Part shown: positions 45,413 to 54,100 of the stretch, piece by piece
Position numbering within the stretch: the stretch's first letter is position 1
Layout: each line of letters opens with the position of its first letter
Position numbers and translations under genes: made by a program
Notes under the pieces: generated by a model
Told to the model about the DNA's origin: nothing
What the model saw: only the letters and a program-made list of their open reading frames with translations
Databases searched by the model: none
Origin: Falciphora oryzae
Taxonomy: Eukaryota; Ascomycota; Sordariomycetes; Magnaporthales; Magnaporthaceae
Length of the DNA stretch: 64,000 nucleotides
Direction: 5' to 3'
Assembly (NCBI GenBank): GCA_000733355.1
Contig: JNVV01000004.1
Coordinates: 1,652,785-1,716,784, forward strand

Positions 45413-47068
45413 CTAAGCATACCGCCCGCCCCCCCTCTCATGCACCGTCGGAGCGGGCGGCCCGCCGTACACCGGCCCAGGCTTGGAGCGCCAGCCAGGC
45501 GTGCCGCGTCCGTACGGCAGGACGTAGGGCGCCTGCTGGAACGGTACATGCGGCCGCCGCCGCTGCTGTTGCTGCTGCTGCTGCTGCGCCCCGTCCCCGC
45601 GTGGCATGTCGACGGGGTCGTACGCCCCGTATAGCGACTCCCAGTGGCTCGGGTCATCCGGCCCACCGCGTCGGCGCCGCCGGTGCTGCTCGCCAGCACC
45701 ACCAGCAGCGACGGCGCGCCGTATGTGGGCGGGCACGGGGGTGAACTCTGCGGGCTGGGGCGCAGCGCCGCGGCGGTCGGGAATCAGGAGCTCGCCGCGG
45801 TCGACCATGTCGGCGATCATCTGGCGGGCGATGGCGCGGGCGGGCTTGACGCGGTTACGGCGCGCGCAGTCGACGCAGGCCCAGACGAACAGGGCGAAGT
45901 GGCCCGCCAAGAGCAGCGCCTGGGCCACGCAGAGGGTGACGTCGACGGCGAGGCGGGTGGGCTTCTGCCGCCAGATGCCGTTGACGAAGGCGTCCTGGGC
46001 CGCGCAGTCGTCGTAGCCGTAGTCCCAGCGACTGCGGCAGCTGCGCTCGATCTTGTAGCCCGGGATAGTGCTGGGAGCGTACCATTTCCCCGACGTGGCG
46101 TTCCATTCCATAAACCTCTCACCCGGGTATATCTTACGTATGCGGAACTCCCATATATCGGTGGTCCGGTTGAGGAAGTAGTTTCCGTCATACAGCCAGT
46201 TGGTAATGGGATCGCGCATATACTTCGGATTGCTGCCGAAGCTGGCGACAGTCCTAGCCGCCGGAATCGAGTAGTTGAGCAAGCAGACGAAGTATATGAG
46301 AAGGACGAGGTCCATGCCGATTATGGCGCCAGGGTGTATCGGGCGAAGTGAGCGGCGGCAGAAGCGGACCAGCATCTCGGCTGTTCCCCCGACGACGGAC
46401 GCGGCGAACTTTTGTTCGGTTTGTTTGTCAGTCTCGTGCTTCATCAGAGGGAGATCAGAACGCGGTCATCTTACCGCCACCAAGCCAACAACAGCGGTTG
46501 GTCCATCATAGACATATGCCCCAGTCCAGCCTTCGGCCTCCATAGGGATTGCCTTGGCCACAATCCACGCGGCGCACCCGATCCCGACCGCTGCCACCAT
46601 GCAGATCGAGGCGCGGATGCCGACTTTCCAGGCCCAGTGCCCGTCAGCCGCAGCCAGCCGCTCCGTGAATGTCGGGTCAGCGCCGTCGACGCTCTCGTCG
46701 CGGAGGCTCGCCGAGCTCACGTAGGTGAGGTTGCGGGGGCCAGCAGGAGCCGGCTCGGCGCTGGCTGCGGCAGGGCCATGATCGGCGCCCGTGGGGGAGC
46801 CCGGGGTTCGGCCAGGGCCGGGCTCCCGCGCCGCAGCTGGTGCGGCTGTTGTTTGCGGCTCTGGTGATGGGGTCCGCGATGGTGTCCCAACAGCTGAGCT
46901 AAGCGGTGATGGTGGCGTCGCTGGCCTTTTCTCGTTTTCCTGGGCTCGCGCTGGGCTCGGCGGCGCGCTGGCGCGGTTGGGCGATGGCGCGACAGGGGTT
47001 GTCGGCAGGGCTGGTGGCGCTCCTGACCCTGGCGCCGTCGCTGGCGGCATCTTTTCTGCGTCCGCCAT
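45413..47068 (-). CDS. Four-helix membrane protein of unknown function
   Basis: Two exons (47068-46475 and 46408-45413) with a 66-nt intron encode about 529 residues. The first 140 residues are Pro/Ala/Ser-rich and probably cytosolic. Four hydrophobic segments follow: one in VGIRASICMVAAVGIGCAAW, one across the splice junction (TAVVGLVAVA and on), one in GMDLVLLIYFVCLLNYSIPA and one in VTLCVAQALLLAGHFALFVW. A loop of about 110 residues between the third and fourth contains two cysteines and Asn-linked sites (NRT, NAT), so it is probably extracellular. The C-terminal tail is Gly/Gln/Arg/Pro-rich and includes a polyQ run. The helix number recalls MARVEL-like proteins, but no family signature was found. 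Its neighbour on the left is a secreted protein and on the right the repeat precursor; no functional link is shown. Confidence 0.78.
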
Positions 47069-48316
47069 CGGAGTTGTTGATTAGTAGCACAGACAAGTTG
47101 TCGGGCACCCTGAAGCTTGATGAACAAAGGCGAACCCGGCAAGAAGGCAGACCAGCGAAAGTCACCGCTCATCATCTCACGATGGCTGGGCACACGCATA
47201 CATATTCTTGTGCAATTTCAGCCAGCGCTGCTCCAACAAGGCCACCCGCCCCCATTTTGCCGAGATTGCGGCGGGCGACCAACACACCATTCCATGAGCA
47301 CTAACCAAATCGGACGATGCTGCCTGAACGAAGGATTGATATGTACGTATGGGTCGCATTGCCAAGAGTATGCCACCGGACACCAAACACACCGTCTCGT
47401 TTGATTCGAAAACAGCCAAGATGTTCTGTATTGGGAGAAAGCAGACAACGCGCTGATAACCATAGATCCTATTCGTCCCACGTAACTCCAAGAAATGCGG
47501 AACGTAAGCGCTGCTACGAGGCTATGCAAGAAAATGGAAACGACAAGGCAGGCGAAAGAACAAAACAGATGGGGAAAAACACGCTGGCAATGACAAACTG
47601 GGGAACCCATGGTGAAGTGTGAGTGGGGTAAGCGCGGTAAGAACGACAAAAACCGAACCAACAACCGAAACGAAACGCGCAGAACGAAATGAACAAAAGA
47701 ACCGTGCAAAAAACGAGCAAAACGGACGAGACACCAAAAGGCAGATCCGATAACTCAGGGGGAAAGGGCAAAAGTCAGCAAAAATAACGCAGGAAAGCGG
47801 CAGACGCAAAAAGCAAACGTGAAGAAAGAAGAAAAGAAAAGAAGCGAAAAGTTGACAACGAGGAAAAGCGGAGAAAAAGAGAAAAAAGAACTCGCGGGAA
47901 AATGAGACAAAAGAGTAATGGAGGTATTTGGAAAGTAGAGGTGGGGAGGTCGGAGAAGTCGGGGCAGAAGAGTGTGTGGACGGAGGGGAAAGACGAGAAG
48001 GGAACATAAAAGTGAAGAGCAAAACCAACGGGCAACAAAGGAAAGGGAAAAAATAACAAGCTAAAAATGATGGGGAAAAAAAGGCAGACGCAAAAAGACA
48101 AGCAGAAATGGGACAGAAAGCAACGAAAACAAAGCAAGCAGAAAGATGAACAGAAAACAAGAAGCAAAAGAAAAGCAAGAGCAAGAAAACTGCGGGCACC
48201 GCGCGTGTCGCCTCAGATAAGATCAGGCCACTTCCGAAAACCCGAGCCGAAAGCGCCCTCGCTTCTCAACCAGCCTCGGCCACGCAAGGACAACAAAACC
48301 AAAGGCATTTTGGCCT
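47069..48316. other. Purine-rich, T-poor tract downstream of the repeat precursor
   Basis: From about 47500 to 48200 the plus strand is strikingly rich in A and G and poor in T. On the minus strand this would be a U/C-rich 3' region of the precursor transcript. Long open frames on the minus strand here are made almost only of Phe, Leu, Ser and Cys, which is a composition effect and not a gene. Confidence 0.6.
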
Positions 48317-49200
48317 CTAGGTCCTGATCCTCCTGGCGTTGGTGAAGGCGGGCCCGACGCCGTGGAAGGGCTTGTCCGTCTCGATGAAGCGCCTCTCGAC
48401 GGCCTCGGCCTCCTCGGCCACGACGTCGCGCGGGGCCTTCTTGCGCCCGGAATACACCACCTGGGGCATCCTCAGCGCGGGAGGGCGGGGCGCCTCGTAG
48501 TTGGGCTTGGTGCAGCTGATCGCTTGGCACGTGGCCACCATCTTGGGCTCGCGCTTCTCGACGGCGGCCTTGGCCTGCTCCTCGACGGCGACGTCGCGCG
48601 GGGTCTTGCGCGTGGGCATCACCATCTGGGGCTGGCTGAACTTGGGCCTGTACGGGGGCTCGGTGGTTTTGGAGCAGCTGCCCCCGATGCAGCTTACGAG
48701 CTTGGGCTCCACAAGCTTGGGCTCGCGCTTTTCGACGGCGGCCTTGGCCTGCTCCTCGACGGCGACGTCGCGCGGGGTTTTGCGTAAGGGCATTGCCATT
48801 TGGGGCTGGTTGAGCTTGGGCTTGTACGGGGGCTCGGTGGTTCTGGGGCAGCTGCCCCCGATGCAGCTTACGAGCTTGGGCTTGCAGCTGCCCCCGGCGC
48901 ACCCTACGAGCTTGGGCTCGCGCTTCTCGACGACGGCCTCGGCCTGCTCGTCGGCCACGTCGCGGCGGGGCGTCTTTCTGAGGGGGACGTACGGCTTGAA
49001 CCCGGGGCGCAGCGGCTTCGAGTTCTTGGGCTCGCGCTTCTCGACCTCGGCGGCCTCCTCGGCCACGACGTCGCGCGGGGCCTTCTTGCGCCCGGAATAC
49101 ACCACCTGGGGCATCCTCAGCGCGGGAGGGCGGGGCGCCTCGTAGTTGGGCTTGGTGCAGCTGATCTCTTGGCACGTGGCCACCATCTTGGGCTCGCGCT
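48317..49200 (-). CDS. Repeat-precursor protein, C-terminal part left of the gap
   Basis: An open frame runs from the gap to a TAG at 48319-48317, giving at least 294 residues without a start. It contains successive units that begin EKREPK and continue with Cys-X4-Cys segments: VATCQEISCTKPNY, VGCAGGSCKPKLVSCIGGSC, VSCIGGSCSKTTEPPY and VATCQAISCTKPNY. Each unit ends in a basic PRDV-like motif and an acidic Ala/Glu spacer. The final residues (GVGPAFTNARRIRT) are identical to those of the copy at 49255. This is probably the true 3' half of the gene whose 5' half lies at 49255-50262; the number of units in between is uncertain because of the gap. Confidence 0.75.
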
Positions 49201-49225
49201 NNNNNNNNNNNNNNNNNNNNNNNNN
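49201..49225. other. Assembly gap (25 N)
   Basis: 25 undetermined bases inside the repeat-precursor gene. Same length as the gap at 16149-16173 and probably a placeholder. Confidence 0.99.
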
Positions 49226-49254
49226 GGACAACAAAACCAAAGGCATTTTGGCCT

Positions 49255-50262
49255 CTAGGTCCTGATCCTCCTGGCGTTGGTGAAGGCGGGCCCGACGCCG
49301 TGGAAGGGCTTGTCCGTCTCGATGAAGCGCCTCTCGACGGCCTCGGCCTCCTCGGCCACGACGTCGCGCGGGGCCTTCTTGCGCCCGGAATACACCACCT
49401 GGGGCATCCTCAGCGCGGGAGGGCGGGGCGCCTCGTAGTTGGGCTTGGTGCAGCTGATCTCTTGGCACGTGGCCACCATCTTGGGCTCGCGCTTCTCGAC
49501 GGCCTGCTCGTCGGCGACGTCGCGGCTGTGGACCATCTTGACGACGGCGGGCATGATCTTGCGCGGCGGCGGCAGCTTGAACGGCTCGCGCTTCTCGACC
49601 GCGGCGTCCTGCTCGACGTCGCGGGGGAGCTTGCTGACGGGCCTCTTGTTCAAAGGGACGTGCGGCTGCTTCTCCCGCGGCAGCCCGTTCAGGTTCTTGG
49701 GCTCGCGCCTCGCGAGCTCGGCGTCCTGGTCGAGGGCGCGGCGGATCTTGTTGACGGGCCTCTTGTTAAAGGGGAGGGCCGACTGCTTCTTCAGCATGGC
49801 GTACCTGTCATTTGGCGCCTTCAAGGACTTGGGGTCCCGCCTCAGCAGGGTGCCGCCGCCGCTCTTCCGGCCGGACGGCTTGAGCGGGCTCATGACGGGC
49901 TCGCGCTTCTCCAGCCCCTCCTCCTCGCCGCGGACGTCCAGCGGGAGGGACTTGGGCCGGCCGCCCTTCTTGGCCTCCCGCGTCAGGGGCACGTCGTCGC
50001 TGCCCTGGACGCCCGTGACGGACGGGTGGTTCGGCAGGAGGATGGGCTCGCGCTTCTCGAGGGCGTCGTCGCTGCGCTTGACTGTGTTCTTGGAGGTCTT
50101 GATGTCGGCGTAAAGGTCGGGGTGGGTGCACCTGGTCGACATGCAGGTGGCCACCTTGGGGTTGCGCCTGGGCTCGCGCGCCTCGAGGGTGTTCGCGCCG
50201 TCCGGCTGGATAGGGATGGCCATCGCCAGGCCGGCGAGGCAGAGGGCGGGCCACAGCTGCAT
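49255..50262 (-). CDS. Secreted Kex2-site repeat precursor (pheromone- or RiPP-like), N-terminal part
   Basis: An intronless frame of 335 residues starts at the ATG at 50262, where a signal peptide begins (MQLWPALCLAGLAMAIP). The frame is open further upstream but without a signal-like sequence. The rest consists of irregular repeats: an acidic spacer (for example DEQAVE, EQDAAVE), a dibasic KR or RR, then Glu-Pro, then a Lys/Pro-rich segment of 20-50 residues ending in a basic PRDV-like motif. The KREP/RREP junction occurs at least four times here and more in the left part. Two segments carry Cys-X4-Cys (VATCMSTRC, VATCQEISC). Kex2 cuts after KR, and a Ste13-type dipeptidyl peptidase removes X-Pro or X-Ala pairs; KR-EP fits both, as KR-EAEA does in alpha-factor precursors. 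The final product is not known. The last 130 or so residues may be duplicated by misassembly. Confidence 0.8.
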   Translation of the reverse strand: MQLWPALCLAGLAMAIPIQPDGANTLEAREPRRNPKVATCMSTRCTHPDLYADIKTSKNTVKRSDDALEKREPILLPNHPSVTGVQGSDDVPLTREAKKGGRPKSLPLDVRGEEEGLEKREPVMSPLKPSGRKSGGGTLLRRDPKSLKAPNDRYAMLKKQSALPFNKRPVNKIRRALDQDAELARREPKNLNGLPREKQPHVPLNKRPVSKLPRDVEQDAAVEKREPFKLPPPRKIMPAVVKMVHSRDVADEQAVEKREPKMVATCQEISCTKPNYEAPRPPALRMPQVVYSGRKKAPRDVVAEEAEAVERRFIETDKPFHGVGPAFTNARRIRT

Positions 50263-51186
50263 TGTGATGCCGGGAAGAAGACAAAGGAAAAAAGACAAAG
50301 GAAACGAAGACAAAAGGAAAAGACAAAAGGAAAAAGAAGGTTCAGGGCAGTCAGTGTAGGCTGGCTGACTGGCTGATGAGGCAAGAAACAATTGATTCAT
50401 CGAAACAAGCGGGAGACTGTGTTTATATACATGTTTCTCGTCTGTTTCCCTTGAACAAGCATCTGATAGTTGAGGCTTTTGTCAGTGCCATCGTGGGTTT
50501 TGCAGGGGTTGTCCCAGATTGCCTCTTTTGGCATTGCTATTCCGGTGGTGGTAACTGCAACGTCAACGCTGCAGCGAGGTTCACCCCAGGGATACTCCAG
50601 CAGACGCTTTTAGCAAAAGCAGGGCTAGGCACCTAGGATGGAGGCGATTGACGTCGAGGTGTTATGCGTCGAAGGCTTGCTGCTACGCTGGGGTCTGGGG
50701 ACAGGGTGGGCCCATGCTCCCAGCGTCAAAAATAGCCCGTCTCAACTTTGCTGGAAGTCGTGCAATCGACATGCATCCCACGCTTCGAAAGAAACCATTG
50801 CGGCGGAAGCGGATCGCTCAAGGCCCTGATCGGCAAGTCTAATGGGCGGGAACGAGTCGATTCGGCTCCATCGCAAGTCGACTCTGGGCATCCGGCGAAC
50901 GGTCGAATGCTGCCCTCTAAAACGTTGCGGCCCGTGGCGCTCGTCAGTGGGCGTGCGCGCCGTTGCAGTCGAAGCTGAGAAGGGCAAATCGAGGCCAGCC
51001 AAGACCACCACACTGACAGTGCTTGATACGAATGACTCGAAGGAACACCAAACAAGACGTCCGAGTGCTAATTCTGGGTCTTCCCCGGAAATTCCACCAG
51101 ACCTTTCTTCAGGGCCGTCTAAATCGCTGTCGTCCTGTATGGGACAGGCTGCAAAAGACGTTGATGGCATCATTGCCAACAACCGT
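50263..51186. other. Intergenic region upstream of the repeat precursor
   Basis: Contains the promoter of the precursor gene and the 3' flank of the large HET gene. No gene seen. Confidence 0.5.
50422..50429 (-). promoter_or_regulatory. TATA box of the repeat-precursor gene
   Basis: TATATAAA on the minus strand lies about 160 bases upstream of the ATG at 50262. It supports the chosen start and suggests a regulated, potentially highly expressed promoter. Confidence 0.55.
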
Positions 51187-54100
51187 CTACCTCAGCTCGA
51201 AAATGGTGTCGCACAGCATCTTGTCCCTGAAAAGGTCCCACCCGTCAGCCTCCGCCTGCTCCCCCGGGTTCGCCTCGGCTCGCTTCCGTAGCCTCTCTGG
51301 CGCCTTTTTCACCTGATTGCCCGCCAATTCCATCAACTCTTCTTTTGTCTGTTCCCTGCTCCTCTGTTCTCTGCTCCTCTGTTCTATGCTGTCGAACTGT
51401 GCCGAATGGAGCGGCTCCGGGCTCTTCATGCTGCTTTTGGCAGTACCCCCGCCGCCAGTGTCCCCTTCGGCTCCGTCGTCGTCGTCCCCGTCGATCTCGT
51501 CCCGTGTTGGCCGGGCCCCGAGGGTGTCGACGTTTCCACTCAGAGTGGCCTGCCGTGAAAATCCCCTGCTTGATAGACCGGAGGTTGAGGCTATCGTGGT
51601 CCGGCGGCTGGCTATCGGGCGGGAGTTTGTGCGCTTGACGGAATATATCCTGGGCTTCATGTTCTTTTCGTGCTCTTGCCACTCCTGCACCTTGGCCTCG
51701 TACGTCTCTTTCCGTTTTTGGTGATGCTTTGTGCGCTTGGCGATCTCGTCCTGTACCTCCTTTGCCTTCTTCTTCAGCTCCTCGGGTATCTTGCTCACCT
51801 TCTTCTTGTTGTCTTCGGGCTCGTCCGTTGATGTCTGTTCCTTTTGCTCCTTGCGAAAGAGGGTGAACTGGTTCCACTTTTCGAGTTCCGCCTCCTCCGA
51901 GTTCGCCTTGCGACCCATGGCCTCTCCGTCCATCATGCCATGAATATAGCACTCGCCCAAGAACTCGTAGTAGACGTTCCGTGGCACCCTCGGCGGTTTT
52001 GGAAAGTCATCAGTCTTATCCGTTTTTCCGGCGTCCCTCTGCCTGCTTGCGTCCCCTCGCCCATCTGTGTGTCCGCGACTGATGCCCTGGGTTTTCTGGC
52101 GATACTGGTACTGGGGTCCTGGCTCGCTCGTATTCTGTTTCTGATTGTAGTCCCGCAGCCATTGTCTCACTTGCGGCTTCGTCCACTTTGGCCTCCCGTC
52201 GCTTCCTACCCAATTCCCTTTGGGCGTTTTATTCCAATCCTTGAGGGGATCCTCAGGGATGGCCTTGTAGGCGGTCTTGCGCCTCCTGTTGCTCTTTATT
52301 GTCGCCATCCCGCGCCGCATTATCTTCTCAACTTCTTGCATCATCTCTTCTTCCCCGCTATCCTCATCCTGTTCCTCCTGCGATTTTTGCCTTTCGCGAA
52401 GAATGACGGGAACGCTGCAGCCATAGAGAATGCACACCAGATCACCCTGCCTGACACCCTTGGCCGTGATGCCGAGGTTGCCTTGGTCGGTCTTCACCAT
52501 TGCTCGGTTCCAAATGACGGCTTGGACACGCCGGCAGAACTGGGCGACGATGGAGTTGCGCTCATTGTTGATCAGGTCCGACGTATTCACAGACCCGCTC
52601 TGCAGACCGCCCTTGTATATGGACTCTTTACACGCCTTCTTGTAGTAGTATGGCGGGTTCCGGCTGTCCCGACCTCTGTCGGCCACGAGCGTACGCCAGA
52701 ACTCGTCTGGAGGTCCCTCGTCTTTGGTGGGGTCGCTGAAGTCCTTGATCTTCCATCCCGCCATGCTCAGCCATTCTTGGGGGATGTTTCCAGACTGTGA
52801 AGAATGCGCAGTCGACTTGATCTTCTCGAGGATAAAGCCCTTGATGAACATGGAATGGGTCCCAAAACGGCTGCTCTTGCGGAAACTCAGCGTCTCCATG
52901 TCGACGTCGATTCCCTGCGTGGCGTCGTAGTTGCGCTGGGAGTTGGGGAGCCCGACCAGAGGGTCTGCATTCTTGCGCCCCATCTTCATGATGTGCACGC
53001 CCGCCTGGTTGTGCATCGCGAAAGGCGCGCCCGCCAGTCTGGGTATCCAAGTAGGCAGTTTTGCCGCCGCCTCCTCGTCCTCAGCGTCACGGTTGTTATG
53101 GTGATCCTTCTTGGGGAAGTACTTCTTCCACGGCGGGTTAAAGAACTCATCCTTTTTACGGCGCACCTTCCCCTCCCTTTTAGCCCTCTCCTTGTGCTCT
53201 TTCCAAGCGGCTTGCCGGATGCTCCTATTTTTCTTGAGGTGGTCTTTCCAGTACTCACTCACGTCCCTCTTGTTCTGGTCGGGTTGGGCAGGATGGCTGA
53301 ACCGTATCGAAAGGCCGGGCTTCGGCTCGGGCGCCCAGGGGCGACATATTATGTCCATTGCCCGTGTCCTGTCCGTCCTCTCGCGTGTCCAGCTCCCACC
53401 CTTAACACCGAAGTCCTTGTTCGGCTTCTTTATGCAGAACTGGATAAAGTTCTGGCACACGTCCGCATATGAGCGGCCGTAGTCGACAGGGAACGCCTTC
53501 TGCCTCTGCTGGCCAGCCGGGCTGCCCAGAAATGCGTGCAGCGAGTTCAGAGCATCGTCCCCAGATCCTTCGGCGGCCGGGTAGCCGTCGTTTGCGATTG
53601 CCAAGAGCGCGTAAATGGCGTCGCGGGGCTCGGTGGCCTCGAAGATAGACATACGGGAGACGAGGTACTCTAGACTGAGCAAAGGCCGCCGCTGAGAGAT
53701 GGGGTCCTCTGGCGGGTCAGGCTTCTTCTCGCTCGTTGGCTTCTGGGAATTGCCGGTGCCAGTGGTACCTGGCGGCGCGGCCCGCGTGCCATGGCTGACA
53801 ACACCACTGCCGCCTGCTTCGCCTTCGTGGCCGTCTCGAGGGTGTTCTAGTCCCTCGTCTTCCGACTCGGAGGGGACCTCATGGAAGTCGAACGGGTTCT
53901 CGACGCTTTCGGCGCCCGAGTCCGACTCTTCGGAGGTTCCGTTGTGCTGTTTCTTGGCGCCGCCATTTGCGGTCTCCTCGATTGCCGGCAAAACCTTGGG
54001 AGGTGTCTTCGGCTTGTAGTAGCGGAAGATCATCCCCGTGGCTTCGACAAGCAGGCTTGCTCCGAGAGCAGAGACGTACTCGAACCAGCCTGGCACGTGA

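Larger units (their letters stand above)
48288..49497. repeat. Duplicated repeat-precursor sequence flanking the second N gap
   Basis: The first bases right of the gap (from 49226) repeat 48288 onward almost perfectly, including the stop codon and about 30 bases of 3' flank, until a difference near 48522/49460. The last 150 bases left of the gap (to 49200) match about 49351-49497. Both gap edges thus lie in repeats shared by the two contigs. A collapsed or misjoined repeat is more likely than a true tandem gene pair. Confidence 0.85.

Noticed and set aside
47522..48199. A 225-residue minus-strand frame resembling a multi-pass membrane protein
   Set aside because: It consists almost only of Phe, Leu, Ser and Cys because the opposite strand is purine-rich; this is an effect of base composition.
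48317..50262. Two tandem paralogous precursor genes
   Set aside because: The identical 3' ends begin exactly at the gap edge, so misassembly is more likely than a real duplication; only one start codon with a signal peptide exists.
48317..50262. A ustiloxin/asperipin-type RiPP gene cluster
   Set aside because: No UstY-like (DUF3328) oxidase, tyrosinase or peptidase gene was seen beside the precursor, and a four-helix membrane protein next to it lacks the HXXHC motif.
49300..50376. A 358-residue plus-strand frame opposite the repeat precursor
   Set aside because: It is the antisense of a repetitive GC-rich gene; it lacks a signal peptide or domain, and the minus-strand gene explains the sequence.
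51844..52800. A 318-residue plus-strand frame inside the large HET gene
   Set aside because: Antisense shadow of a clear HET-family protein.
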